The notes: generated from the letters alone by a model not told the origin. Numbered from the stretch's first letter, positions 14,991 through 26,529 are shown. The stretch: DNA of 64,000 bases from Eriocheir sinensis (GCF_024679095.1 NC_066512.1:7142563-7206562); one strand, 5' to 3'. Program-made: numbers and translations.

Positions 14991-16033
14991 CACAAGAACA
15001 TAAGAACATAAGGAGTCTGCAAGAGGGCGGTAGGCCTATGCAAGGCAGCTCCTGTGAATCTAACCCCACTTAGCATCACTCTCCATGAATTGATTTAATC
15101 TATTTTTGAATGAGTGTATCATATTGGCACTCACCACATGACTGCCAAGCCTGTTCCATTCATCCACGACTGTTGGTGAACCAACTCTGGCCAATGTCCT
15201 TGCTGAATCTGAATTTATCCAACTAAAACCTATTACTACTTATCCTACCTGGCTTTCTTACCATCAAGACCTTATTAATATCACCCCTGTTAATTCCCTT
15301 CATCCATTTATAAATCTCGATCAAGTCTCCTGGAACCCTTCGCCTTTCTAGAGAATGCAAGTTTAAGTGTTTATGTCTTTCCGTATATGAAAAGTTTCTT
15401 AACCCGTTAATCATCTTTGTCATCCTCCTCTCTACCTTTTCTAACATTTTGATATCTATTCTACAGCTAGGTGACCCGAACTGAACCGCATAATGAAGAT
15501 GAGGTCTAGTTAATGCTAAATACAGCTTGAGGATGACTTCGGCGCTTCTGTTGTTTATGCTCTTTGAAATGAATCCTTGTACCCTATTTGCACGATTTCC
15601 AGCCTGAATGCATTGTATCCTTAGACGGAGATCAGAGCTCACCAAGACCCCTAAATACTTCTCACACCCGGACCTGCTTCAGGGAGTGCCATTTAAGCAA
15701 TGATTATGTAAAGGATTATTTCTGCCTTCAATCAGAGTACTGCATTTCACGACATTGAGCTCCATCTGCCACCTCCCTGCTAAATCATACAATCTGTCTA
15801 ATTCATCCTGGAGAACACAAGCGTCCTGATCCTACTCAGTTACTCTGCCGATCTTTGTGTCATCCGCAAATTTTCTGATATCACTACTAATTCCTCTGTC
15901 TAAATCATTGATATCAATGATCAACAGCAGTAGACTCAATGCAGACCCCTGTGGGATCCCACTCGTAACACAGCCCCAGTCAGACTTTTTGCCATTGATT
16001 TGTACTCCTTGCCTCCTGTTGCTAAGCCACACC
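14991..16033 (-). mobile_element. CR1-like LINE copy, 5'-truncated, in minisatellite
   Basis: Minus-strand element. On that strand it starts inside the reverse transcriptase (VWLSNRRQGVQIN), passes SGIPQGSA and the catalytic FADDTKIG, and continues into the C-terminal domain (NRSAEVILKLYLALTRPHL, then RRMTKMINGLRNFSY). It ends in a 3' untranslated stretch whose last bases contain the octamer TTATGTTC repeated about twice (14993-15012). Short tandem 3' ends are typical of CR1 elements. A frameshift separates the polymerase and C-terminal frames, so the copy is dead. Confidence 0.9.
15223..15645 (-). pseudogene. CR1-like reverse transcriptase C-terminus
   Basis: A 140-codon open frame covering the region after the polymerase active site: cysteine-poor connector, YAVQFGSPSCRIDI (usually FWSP in relatives), and HLNLHSLERRRVPGDLIEIY. 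It is closely related to the plus-strand copy at 48148-48615, with the same order of motifs and the same stop position near the SNRF/SNGF end. It has no start of its own because it is part of ORF2. Confidence 0.85.
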
Positions 16034-16255
16034 CTGATGCACTTACCGCTGCCTCAGCCTCTCCCTGATACCCCATAGACTCCCCCCTGACTACAAGCTC
16101 CTCCCTGAACACCCTTATCTTGCCTTAGCCTCTCCCTGACATACCATACACTCCTCCCTGACCGCAGACTCCTCCCTGATTACCCTTATCCCTGCCGGAG
16201 CCTTCCCCTGACACCCGCCGACACCCTGCTGACTCACCCTTCACTCTCCTTCCGC

Positions 16256-16369
16256 CCCCACCTGACCGACATGACCTCACCCTGCCCCCCTCGTGGCACC
16301 TCCTGACCCCCGCCACAATGGTCACAGTCAGGGGCGGGTCAAGAGGTGACCAGGTAACTCCCTTCTCTC
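16256..16369 (+). other. Weak first-exon candidate
   Basis: At 16318 an ATG in a reasonable Kozak context (CCACAATGG) opens MVTVRGGSRGDQ and meets a donor-like CAG|GTAACT at about 16353. No downstream exon could be identified, so this is only a pattern note. Confidence 0.15.
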
Positions 16370-17590
16370 CCTCCCCGCATCACTACTCCACCCTTCCCAT
16401 CCTTCCCTTCCCTTCCCTATTCTGTCCTTCCCTTCCCTTAATTACCCTTCCTCACTGTTTATTTCCCTTTTCTTCCTCGCCCTTCCTTCTCCCTCCTTTC
16501 CCTCCCCCTCCCCTATCCCTTTCTTGCCAATCATATCCTCCTCTATATATTCTTTTATTACCCTTCTCTCCACCTTTTTCCTCGCCTTCTACCTCTCTCC
16601 ACCCTTCATTATTTTTTCATTCTTCCTCTCACCCTTCATTTCTCTTCATTCCTTTCTCTTACTTTTTATTCTCCTTCCCAACCCATTCCCACTTATTTCT
16701 CTATATTTTCCATCCCCATTCTCCACATTCTCTTCCCCACTGTGCATTCTTCCTCCACGCCCTCCTCATCTCTTCCCCATCCTTTCCTTTCCTCTTCCAA
16801 TCTTTGCTTCTCTTCATTCTTCTTCCCCGCCTTTCCTTTTTTTTACTCTTCCACTTATCTCCCCTTTCCTCCCTTCCCCACCACACCATTTTCTCTCCCT
16901 CCTCCAACCATATCTTCTCCCTGCCCTTTACCATCCTGTCCCTTCCATTTTTTCTTCCACCTTATTTGCTTCTTACCTTTTGCGCTTTATTTTTTCTCTC
17001 TGTTTTTCTCCCCCTCTTCCCCTCCACCTCTTCTCCTCTTCTCCGCCCTTCCTGCTCCCCCATAACCGTTCCATCCTTTCAATTGTCTTATACCTTTCCA
17101 TCCTGCTTATTTTCATTTGTAACATTCCCTCTATCCTTCCCTTCCCTTCCCTTCCCTTCCCTTCCCTTCCCTTCCCTCCAATCACTTCCCTTCTCTTCCC
17201 TTCTTTTCCCTTCTCTTCTCTACCCTTCTCTTGCTTTCCTTCCTTTCGTGTCATTTACATCCCTTCCCATACCTTTCCTTTCTCTTCTCTGACTTCCCTT
17301 TCTTTTACTCACTTCCCTTCCGACCTTTCCCTTCCCTCCCTTTCGCTCCTGTTATTTCCCTTCTTTCTTCTCTTCTCTTCCATTTCTATCTCTGTTTCCT
17401 TTTTCCCTCTTCCCTTCCCTTATCTATCCTTTCCTTTTCTTTCTTTACCTTCACCACCAGTATTCTCTTCATTCCTCTCGCCTACCCTTCTCCCCTCTTC
17501 TGTTCTTCCTCCACTCTCCCTTATTAGCCTTCCACTTCCCTCTACCCCTGCCTTCCCTTTTCGTCTCGCTTCCCCTCCCATTCACACTCT
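16370..17590. repeat. Long polypyrimidine tract (TTCCC-rich)
   Basis: About 1.2 kb of nearly pure C/T on the plus strand, with a (CCCTT)n core at about 17133-17177. It gives the longest open frames of the window (over 320 codons), which are Ser/Phe/Leu/Pro low-complexity artefacts present in several frames at once. Confidence 0.92.
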
Positions 17591-17625
17591 AAGCTAAACA
17601 GACATGGGTGTGGGTCATGTATAGA

Positions 17626-17662
17626 AGGAGGAGGAGGAGGAGGAGGAGGAGGAGGAGGAGGA
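17626..17662. repeat. (GGA)n microsatellite
   Basis: Perfect GGA tract. Confidence 0.97.
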
Positions 17663-18300
17663 TAGGCAGAGACACCTTCCAACTTGCCGTGATTTACTGA
17701 GTCGCCGCCCCTACAGAGGAGGAGGAGGAGGAACACAAAGAAACACAAAGGAAGAACAAACAACAGCAGACCTGATGGTCGTTACGAGGCTGTTTGTGAC
17801 AAGCTACACTAACTATCTAATCAAAGGTGGAAGATGAAGGACAGCAAAGGTGAAGGCTCCTCCCCACCCACCCATCCCTCCAGCCAAAGCTGCCAGGAAA
17901 GGAAAAAGAATTATGCAGCATGGAAAAAATGTATGGAAATTATGTAGGAAAGAGGAAAGAACTACCATTACTACTACCACTAACCGGGCGATAAAAAACG
18001 GACAAGGACACCAGTATTCGAAAGAACTTAACGTTCTTACGACGATGAGTAATATCATAGTTGCTGGTTGGATTCAAAATACTTGTCTAATCTATTCTTG
18101 AAGGCCGTAACTGTTGTACTATCAGCGACATCACAGGGTAGAGAATTCCAAACATTAACGACTCGATTGAAGGAGAAGTGTTTGGCTTCGTGCGACGAGA
18201 ATCTTTTACCACTTATCTTGAAATTGTTATTTCTTCTTGTTCTATTTGATCGATCAATTGTAAAGTAATCTTCCTCATTAATATCACTTAACCCTTTAAA

Positions 18301-20236
18301 GAGAGTTAAAGTGAAGAAAGTTGATGAAGACTTTGGAAAAAGACTAAGTGAAAAATATAAAGGGAACAGGAAATCATATTGGAAAGAAGCAAAAAACGAA
18401 AGAAATGCAGAAAATATCTCCTCAAGTAAAATAAATGAAGTTATGGATGAGAATGGAAAGATGTTGAAAGACGGGGAAGCTGTGAAAGAGAGATGGAGAG
18501 AATATTTCAAAAACTTAATGAATTTTGAGGATGGACGTCCAGCAGCTGTAACAGTATGAAGGATAACATATGAAGAAGTAAATCAGGCAATAAAAAGATT
18601 AAAAAATGGAAAGGCAGCAGGAATTGATGAAATCACAGCAGAAATGTTGAAGTGTGGAGGAGATGTAGTTGTGAAATGGATGGTCAAGATATGTGAAGTA
18701 GCATGGGAAGGGGGGGGGTGCCAGCAGACTGACGAAAGCCATCATTGTCCCAGTTTACAAGGGTAAGGGCAGGAGAGGGGAATGTGGGAGCTATAGAGGT
18801 ATAAGTTTCCTGAGTATACCCGGAAAGGTATATGGAAAAGTCATAATAAAGAGGGTGCAAAAACTTACAGAAGAGAAAATCAGTGAAGAACAAGGAGGCT
18901 TCAGGAAGGGAAGGGGATGTGTGGATCAGATATTTGCCTTCAGGATGGTAGTAGAAAAAAATAATAGCAAAAGGAAAAAAATTATACGCTGCCTTCATGC
19001 ATTTGGAAAAAGCTATGACAGAGTCGATTGGATTGCATTGTGGGATGTTTTAAAAATCTATGGTGTGGGAGGAAAACTGCTTAGTGCAATAAAGTGTATG
19101 GGGTTTGTATCTGCATGTCTCAAAATTACTGGAGAAACAAGTGAACATTTTGAGATAAAAGTGGGCTTAAGACAAGGGTGCGTCATGTAACCATGGTTAT
19201 TCAATATTTATATGGATGGTGTTATTAGAGAAATTAAGGGCAAAGTTAGAAAAGTTGAAGTAAGACTGTTCGATGAGGGAAGGAAGTGGGTACTGAATTC
19301 GATACTGTTTGCTGATAACACGGTGCTCACTGCAGAAAATGAAAGTGACCTACAAAATTTGGTCAATGTTTTTGATGGTGTCTGTAACAGGAGAAAGCTG
19401 ATAGTAAATGTCAACAAAAGAAAAGTGATGGTTTGTGAGCGAAGTAGAAGTGAGGTTGTAGATTTTGTATGCCCACATAAAGTGGGAATTGAATGTGAAA
19501 AAGAATGCAAAATAATTTTGAATGGTGAAGAAATGGAGGAGGCCAATGAGTTTAAGTACCTTGGATCAGTTATGTGTAAGCATGGTGGTATGGAGGGAGA
19601 TCTAAGAGAAAGGGCATTGCAAGGAAGAAGGGTGGTAGGGTCTTTGGGACTCCTCTGCCATGAATGGCAGAAGTGTGAGCATCGAGGTAAAGAGGGATTT
19701 GAGAAATACAGTAATAGTACCAACCTTCACATATGCAAGTGAAACGTGGGCCTGAAATGAAAGTCAGAGGTCTAGAGTGCAGGCAGTGGAAATGAGTTAT
19801 TTGAGGAGTGCTTGTGGTGTGAGTAGAATGGATGGAATGAGTAATGAAAGTGTGTACGAGCGTTTTGGAATGTGTCACAGGGGTGAAGGGAAGAAGTGTG
19901 GAGCAGTGGAAGAAGTGAAGCGACAGACTTTAAAGTGGTTTGGCCACATGGGGCGAATGGAGGAGAGTAAGATGACCAGAAGGGTGTATGTGAGTGAGAT
20001 AGGAGATAGAGGGAGGGAATACTAGAGGACGACCTCCAGTGAAATGGAGGGATAGGGTGCAAGAGTGTGGAGGGATAGGGTGCAAGAGTGCGTTAGGGAG
20101 AGGGGGGAAAGATCTTTGAGAAACTTTGAGCAGGCAGGGAGGGAGTGTCTGGATAGAGAAAGTTGGAAGCTCTTCTGCCGTAGCCATCCCCTGGTGGGAG
20201 CTCCTAGGAGCAGGCGTCGATGAAATGATGATGAAT
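18301..20236 (+). mobile_element. RTE-like LINE insertion with 8-bp target duplication
   Basis: 1936-bp plus-strand element bracketed by CCTTTAAA at 18293-18300 and at 20237-20244. It starts inside ORF2 (5'-truncated) with KRLKNGKAAGIDEITAEMLK and continues through YKGKG, YRGISFLSIPGKVYGKVI and EEQGGFRKGRGCVDQIF, then VGLRQGCVM, the polymerase box and a CxxC-poor C-terminal domain (LKWFGHMGRMEE). The 3' end is GGCGTCGATGAAATGATGATG, a short tandem end typical of RTE-type elements. Frameshifts around 18715, 19190 and 19745 inactivate it. Confidence 0.93.
19212..19742 (+). pseudogene. RTE-like reverse transcriptase, mutated active site
   Basis: A 176-codon open frame holding the palm domain. 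The catalytic box reads FADNTVL (19308-19328), where FADD is expected. The second aspartate is replaced by asparagine (AAC at 19317-19319), a change that should abolish polymerase activity. Downstream, NEFKYLGSVMCKHGGMEGDL is the usual post-palm segment of RTE/BovB-type elements. A stop follows after HICK, and the continuation lies partly in another frame (19777-20025). Confidence 0.85.
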
Positions 20237-20506
20237 CCTTTAAACATTTTAAACACTTCTATCAGATCGCCTAGCTGAAGATATTTACTCCTTTAAGCCT
20301 TTCTTCATAAGATAAATTTCTCAATCTAGGAATCATTTTTGTTATTTTCCGTTGAACCCGGTCTAACTTTTCTAAGTCCTTACTGTAAAAGGGAGACCAA
20401 AAGTGTACACAGTACTCTAGATGGGGTCGAACCAGCGAATTATACAGTATTAATATTACTTTTTCCGATTTATTATTAAAGACTCGTCCGATGAAGCCAA
20501 CCAATT

Positions 20507-20636
20507 GGAGGAGTAGGAGGAGGAGGAGGAGGAGGAGGAGGAGGAGGAGGGCCACATAGCTATCAAGACAACCTTTGTGTAAATGTTGTCCTGGGGGAGG
20601 AGGAGGAGGAGGAGGAGGAGGAGGAGGAGAAGGAGG
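20507..20636. repeat. Two (GGA)n tracts
   Basis: GGA tracts at 20507-20551 and 20596-20636 separated by unique sequence. The first abuts the truncated 5' end of the minus-strand LINE. Confidence 0.97.
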
Positions 20637-20682
20637 TGACGCTAAATAGATAAAAGGAGGAAGCGAGTGTTGTGCATGAATG

Positions 20683-20683
<1 letters not shown>

Positions 20684-20737
<54 letters not shown>
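20684..20737. repeat. (GT)n microsatellite with G run
   Basis: GT tract followed by a run of 14 or so G. Confidence 0.98.
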
Positions 20738-21077
20738 GGGGGGGGGGGGGGAGAAACAGTAGGGCAGAGACAGACAGATAAGGTTTGCTAGGGTTTGTGT
20801 AGAGAAGGGGAGGCGGGAAGTAGAGTGGAGGCGGACTGAAGGTTGTGAGGAGGGTATGTTAGAAGGAGAGGAGGGGCGAGGTTAAGGGGCGGGAGGGGTT
20901 GTGGTGGGAGGTGAGCCGAACGATTGGTAACGAATGGGGAGAATGTTGGAGGAAGAGGAGTGAGAAAGGGGGCGGAGGAATAGGAGGTAGTGGTGCGGAA
21001 TGTGGTGTAACTTCGAAGTGAGGCAGCTGCAGGTATGACGAAATGGGTGTTTGGTAATGAGTCTGTGTAGTTGTAGC

Positions 21078-21414
<337 letters not shown>

Positions 21415-21972
21415 TGAGAATCCATTGGCGCAAAGCTGCCTGTGATTACTGAGAAGTGATGGGTAAAAAAAAACTAAAATCTTGAGAAATATTGTGAAGA
21501 CTTAAGACTAGTTACAGCTGGACAAACACTCAACATTTACTTAAGTGCGCTATGGAAGGCACCGCGGTGTGTTTGTGTCTGTTCGTGCAGGGCGTACTGA
21601 GGGGTGCAGTCTGTTGCCTGGTGAATCGGGTGGGGGAGGGGGAATAGGCGCCTCGGGTGTTAATAGGTGGGGTGGTTGAGGGTCTTGGAGCAAGCCCTCG
21701 CCTCCGCAGACCCAAGGTGGTCAGAAAAGCGCCGTAGGTGGTGTAGACAGGGCTTAGGATGACTGTGCATGCTCGTTACTGAACCCTTTGGTCTGCAGAT
21801 GTTTTGGGATTAGGGTCAGGTTGGTTGACTGGGCCGGGGAGGCAAACGTGTGTCGGCAGTATAAACAAGGCGTATAAACTGCACAACAGAGCAGTCGGTG
21901 CCCACAGCCCCTGAGTATGCGGAGTGTAGCCTTTAGCTTGTATGAGGCTGCTGTTATGACTCCAGTGACTTG

Positions 21973-21973
<1 letters not shown>
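21415..21973. other. Non-repetitive spacer, no gene recognised
   Basis: GC-richer mixed sequence without simple repeats. Short open frames are present but show no recognisable domain. Confidence 0.4.
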
Positions 21974-22029
<56 letters not shown>

Positions 22030-22045
22030 TGTGTGTGTGCGTGTA
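21974..22045. repeat. (GT)n microsatellite
   Basis: GT tract with one TTT interruption. Confidence 0.98.
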
Positions 22046-22084
22046 TATACTTAAGTTTTAGACATTCCATTCATTGTCTCTTTC

Positions 22085-22134
22085 CTCCTCCTACTCCTCC
22101 TCCTCCTCCTCATCATCATCATCATCATCATTAT
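22085..22134. repeat. (TCC)n-(TCA)n compound repeat
   Basis: TCC units followed by about eight TCA/ATC units. Confidence 0.95.
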
Positions 22135-23300
22135 GAATAGGTTTTCTTCAGCCTTATTCCTTCCACCTTTTTAATACCATTTGCTCGTCGTTCTTCTTTC
22201 GTCATTTATTTTCTCCTCATCCGCCCATTTCATATCACCTCCTCTTCCACACCCCTACCACATCCTCCTCTTATTCTTTCATATTCCACTGCTTCCTCCA
22301 CCCCATTCTTCTTTACTCGTCATACCTTATTATTTTCCTTTTTCTTTTCTGTATTCCTCTTCGTTCCTCCCCGCCTCATCCGTTTTCATACTTCGTCATC
22401 CTTCCCTTTCCTAATCCTCTTCGTCATACCGCGACAACCATTATCACCTCTTCCTTCATCTGCCCTCTACCTTCTCCTCACGTCGTTCAACATCTCTTCC
22501 TCATTTTTCTTACACCTCTTCCTCATTCCCCCTACTTCTCTTCCTCATTCCTCACGCACCTCTTCTTCATTCCTCCTTAACCTCTTCCTCATTCCTCCTA
22601 CTCTTCTTCCTCTTCCTGCTGCAGTGCTCCCGTTCAGTGACCTCCCAGCACAGCATCTTAGGCAGTCACCTCTTTGCTCTTACTCACCACCTCATGACTT
22701 ACGGTGGTGTTGTCCTCCCAGCGGCGGTGGAGGCAGCTTGGGAAGACTGGCGGGGGAGGTGGGGAGGAGGAGGGCGAGGCATTGCGGTGATGAAAACTAG
22801 TTGTAATAGTAGTAAGTAATAGTAGTGGTAGGGTCAGGAGGAGGAAGAGGAGGAGACGAAGTAGAGGAGGAGGGGACATTTGGTATGACGAGGACTAGTT
22901 GGAGGAAGAGTTTAGAGGTCGAGGAGGAGTAGGAGGAGGAAAAGAAGGAATAGGAATAGGAGGAGGAGGAAGTCTCTCGTAACAGCAGGAGGGTCAGAAG
23001 GCAACCTATATGCTCCTCCTGCTTCTTTTATCCTTCATCTTTCCGCCTGCTCCTCCTCCTTTCATTTTGTATTCTTTCTTCCTCTTCCTTATCGTACTCG
23101 CCTGTCGTTTTTGTTATATTCTACCTAGACCTCACCTCATTCTCCTCCTCCCCTCCTCCTCCTACTCCTCCTCCTCTTCTGGTGTCCGTTCTTCTTCCTA
23201 TGTATTCCTCCTCCTCCTCTCACCTTCCGCTTTTTTTATTATCTTTCCCAAAGGGTTGCGAAGTTTTGCAATGCCGGTGGTAAGTTAGGTGGCAGCAGGC
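22135..23300. other. Pyrimidine/purine-rich DNA; weak exon candidate at 22622-22819
   Basis: TTCC-rich DNA, then GGA-rich DNA. At 22622 a CTGCTGCAG acceptor-like site precedes a 66-codon open frame beginning CSRSVTSQHSILGSHLFALT and ending at a stop at 22819. The stretch to about 22760 is not low-complexity, but no family was recognised. Confidence 0.3.
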
Positions 23301-23339
23301 TGACCAAGGGACGTTTTGGGGTCTGCCTTTTGGTTTCTT

Positions 23340-24000
23340 GTTCCTTGAAGGGAAGGAGGGTCGGTGAGAAGGAGGAAAGGAGGAGGGAAGGAGAGGGAAG
23401 AGGTCGGCAGCAAGTGACCTCCGTAGTACGCCCAAGGTGACTATGTTGGTCCCGGGATAGTAGACTCGTGCAGGGTTGTTGAGGAGGAGGGAGGGGGGGG
23501 TTGGTGTGCTGGGGTCACTTGGGAGAGATAAGAAGGTGGAGGATGGGCACAGAGAAGGTGAGTGGGGATGGAAGAGGTTGGGTTGAGAAGAAAGAAAGGT
23601 GGGATGTTGGAGGTTGGGAGGAATGTCAGGTGGAGAAAGGAGGTAGGCAGGAACGAGAGGGAGGAAAGAAACGGGGTAAAGTGAGAAGGAAATGTGAGGG
23701 GGAAGATGGAACGAGAAGGGAGGGAAGGGGAGGCGGAAGGAAGGAAACAGAATGGAAAGTGAAGAGGAGGAAGGAAGGAAACTAAAGGAAGGAAGAGGAA
23801 AGAGGGAAGGAAGGAAACCAAAGGAAGAAAATGAGAGGAAGAAAGGAACGTGAACTGAAGAGAAAGGAAGGGACGAGAAGGGAAGGGAAGTGCACTGAAG
23901 GGAACAGAGGAGACGTTGAGGAAAGGGAAGGGAGGAGAGTGAGCGGGCTGTGTAGGAGGGAATGGGGAGGAGAAAATAGGTACAAAGGCTTTGTGAGAAC
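23340..24000. repeat. Polypurine tract (GGAA-rich)
   Basis: Mostly A/G on the plus strand, the mirror of the polypyrimidine tracts elsewhere. Minus-strand Ser/Pro-rich frames up to 260 codons are artefacts of it. Confidence 0.88.
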
Positions 24001-24383
24001 AAGATTGGTGGACAGACGGTGGACTGGTGGTGGATGGAAGAGGCGAATCAGGCTGCAGGGGCTAAGGGCGATGGACGAACTGAGAGGAAAGGTGCAGTGG
24101 AAGGTGGATGCAAGGTGAAGGGGAAAGGATGAGCTGAACCAGTGGTGGTGATGTGGTGATGTAGTGATGATAGCAGTGGTGATTGATAAATGTGATGATG
24201 GTGGTGGTGATGATGTGAGTGATGATAGTGGATGGTACTATCTAAAGTTTAAGAAAAGCAGGTGATGATGTGGAAGGAAGTTAGTAGCACAGGTATTGAG
24301 GTGGGTTGAAGAGGGAGAGAGAGAGGGGAGAGGGATAGGTGATGGGGTTAGGAAGGAATGAAGAGAATGAGCAGAGGGTGGGC

Positions 24384-24389
24384 TGTGTA

Positions 24390-24460
<71 letters not shown>
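24384..24460. repeat. Compound (GT)n-(GA)n microsatellite
   Basis: GT 24384-24413 passing directly into GA to 24460. Confidence 0.98.
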
Positions 24461-24461
<1 letters not shown>

Positions 24462-24683
24462 TGTGGCAGGTTATTGGACTGGTATAGTGTAACAGTGGTA
24501 GGTGTGGCAAAACTCTTGGTTATGGAGTGGAATAATGGTGGTGGTGGTTCAGGACTGGTTGTGATGTCGCTGTTGGTGGTGGGTGACTGGTTGTGGTGTA
24601 GTGGCGGTAGTGTCTGGGCAGGCCAAGCACGCCTTTGCTGTTAATGAGGCGTAGCGACAGATGCGACTCCGACCTCCCGCACC

Positions 24684-24908
24684 ACTCCTCTCCTCCTCCT
24701 CCTCCTCCTCCTCCTCCTTCTGTCTTTCTAATCCTCCAGATCTTTTTCCACTCGTTCTTCTCTATTTGTGCTCTCCTCCGTCATCCTTCACTCACTTGTT
24801 TTCACTTCTGTCTCTCCTTCTCCTCTTCCTCGTCCTTCCTCCCTCACTCTCTCCTCCTCCTCCTCCTCTCCTTCTCCTCCTCCTCCTCCTTCTCCTCCTG
24901 CTCCAAGT
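24684..24908. repeat. (TCC)n-rich region
   Basis: Perfect TCC at about 24684-24716, and imperfect TCC/TTC at 24850-24908 running up to the start of a LINE fragment. Confidence 0.9.
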
Positions 24909-24911
24909 TCA

Positions 24912-25173
24912 GTAATGTTAATCAATCCAAAAGCTATCTCGCTCTAAACTAACCCGAGACTTAAAGGCAATGGTCAAACAATCAACACTAAGTGATACGA
25001 TGTAGACAGCGTCAGGAACAACCTTATTGCAGAATGATTCAATGCAAGAACGATCAACTCCTACAAGATGATGATGGCGCTACATAAACACTTGCCACGG
25101 AGCTCAGGTCAATGACCACCAACCACTCAAGAAAGCCTACTGGTGCTACAGGCTTCGACGTAAAAAAAAAAAA
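24912..25173 (+). mobile_element. CR1-like LINE 3' end with SINE-like tail, copy 2
   Basis: It begins right after a TCC tract with KFSNVNQSKSYLALN, matching KNFSNVNHPKFFELQTN of the LINE at 10150-10210. The C-terminus (NNLIAE, NARTINSYK) is decayed. From about 25066 it continues as the shared tail (ATGATGGCGCTACATAAACA, then GGCTTCGACGTAAAA with a run of A). This copy physically joins the LINE C-terminus to the tail seen alone at 1945-2086. Confidence 0.82.
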
Positions 25174-25338
25174 GAATCGTAATAATCATCACTTTGTTGT
25201 GTTAGGAGTGAAATGAACGTACGTACGTACTTACGTACATGTGTATAATCTGTTTCACCGGTCACTTAACTGACTGGTTAATCAAATCACTGGCAGGTAG
25301 TCAGTAGTGAGCAAGCAGATTTCTGCTGCCTTTCTTCC
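25174..25338. other. Spacer with (CGTA)n
   Basis: Short (CGTA)n-like run at about 25218-25240 after the poly-A tail. Nothing else recognised. Confidence 0.5.
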
Positions 25339-26510
25339 ATGATGCCATGCTTCCTTTTACCCCTCATCTTCAACGTGATGAGCGGTCAGGTCGGGATCGG
25401 ATGTGTTGCACGTCTTGCTCCACGCAGAAAGTGCTTTATTATCATGGCTGTCATGCAAGGGCGTGAAGGTGTTTGCGTTACGTTTGTGAGGATTTCATTT
25501 AACAAGTGGATTAAATGCTGTTTGTGTCCTAAATGGTGGCATGTGGAATGTGCTCATTTGTCTGTAATGAAGCAGGATATACCTAAAATTAATTGGATTT
25601 ACCCCATGCCTCCTATAAAGCGTCTCTGGCTACCAAAATTGTGGAGAAATTGGATGAATTCAAGCAAGACTTATCTAAAAGAAATATTTGTGGTTAAAGA
25701 TGAGGTTGTGACAGTGATGAGGCTGAAGGTGCAAGAGGAGCTGGATCAGTGGCTCACGCGGTTCGTGCAGACAAACAAATCTTAGTGGGGCTGAGGTGGG
25801 CGAAGAGAGACAGGAAGTCAAGAATAATCTCTACTTGTGAAAGCTTCTACCCGGAAAAGAAGGCAACTGATGTGAAGGATGAAGTCTCCCAGGCATGGAA
25901 TGGCATTCAAATAACTGATTCAAGATTTACAAATGGAGTAATGTTGTCATGAACTTTGATAATGAGAACACAAAGGGCATGAGGCTGCTCAAAATTGGAG
26001 TCTGTTGAGCAAATTAGTACCAAGAGTGTTGAAAAGATGAAACCAAAGATCCTGATGTGTGCATAAAGAGGAGAGCAAATAAAAAAGATAAAGGAGACCA
26101 TCTTGGACCGCGGTGAGTTCTTACTCACAATTCAGGTGTTGAGAATTAGATTGCGCTGATTTTTTAGTAAGCTATTGCAGCTGGCACGATGCACTACATT
26201 TTGAGGTGGCTCAACTGTGAGATAGCTGATTTACAAGAATCATGGTAAGTTGAAATTAGAATGGGAATATACACACGGTGAGAGACAGATACTTTGATTA
26301 TATGTTACCATTGTCAGAGATATAAGCCATCTTGAGGCCAACTGTACTACCAAGACCAATGGAGAAACCCAATATGCTTCAAATGCGCTGGCAATCATAA
26401 ATCAAAAGAGTGCGCGGCTGAGAAGAAATGCATAAATAATTGTGAGGTACAAGAAGCCTTGAAATCTACCACTCAGCGAATGACCAGTGTTGTGTAGTAC
26501 TTCGGACTGA
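25339..26510 (+). pseudogene. LINE ORF1 remnant with PHD-like and zinc-knuckle motifs
   Basis: The first 148 codons (25339-25785) contain a degenerate PHD-like cysteine cluster, KWIKCCLCPKWWHVECAHLS, with one expected cysteine apparently replaced. A Lys/Glu-rich, probably helical part follows. Broken frames lead to about 26304-26450, where a zinc-knuckle pair is visible: CYHCQRY, an in-frame stop, then CFKCAGNHKSKEC (CX2CX3HX4C) and KKCINNC. A PHD-like start and gag-like knuckles at the end are features of ORF1 proteins of non-LTR retrotransposons. It is not a host zinc-finger gene because the frame is repeatedly broken and LINE fragments flank it. Confidence 0.7.
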
Positions 26511-26529
26511 AATTGAGAATTCGAAACAT

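Larger units (their letters stand above)
14792..16255. repeat. ~71-bp minisatellite, interrupted by a LINE
   Basis: Units beginning CCCTTATCC...GCCTCAG start at 14792, 14863 and 14935, giving periods of 71 and 72 bp. Each contains CTCTCCCTGACA and CTCCTCCCTGACC. The third unit breaks near 14990. Similar units resume at about 16036, 16113 and 16183, beyond the CR1 copy. The array decays by about 16255. Confidence 0.88.
17716..20520 (-). mobile_element. CR1-like LINE, minus strand, split by RTE insertion
   Basis: Two parts, 20237-20520 and 17716-18300, form one LINE 3' region read right to left. The upstream part encodes LVGFIGRVFNNKSEKVILIL, then LVRPHLEYCVHFWSP, then RVQRKITKMIPRLRNLSYEE. 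Reading stops in EVFKMFKGF at the RTE insertion and resumes beyond it with GLSDINEEDYFTIDRSNRTR, then FNRVVNVWNSLPCDVADSTT. The 3' untranslated tail runs to about 17716 and ends in (TCC)n on the element strand. The 5' truncation at 20520 also meets a (TCC)n tract in the same orientation. A close relative lies at 61734-62500. Confidence 0.92.

Noticed and set aside
14792..16255. CRISPR-like array of regularly spaced units
   Set aside because: Contiguous 71-bp minisatellite units without unique spacers, in a eukaryotic genome.
16318..17597. Open frames of 324 and 357 codons in overlapping frames
   Set aside because: Ser/Phe/Pro/Leu-only translations of a polypyrimidine tract, open in several frames at once. 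No domain or codon signal.
23220..24002. 260-codon minus-strand frame
   Set aside because: Low-complexity translation of a polypurine tract.
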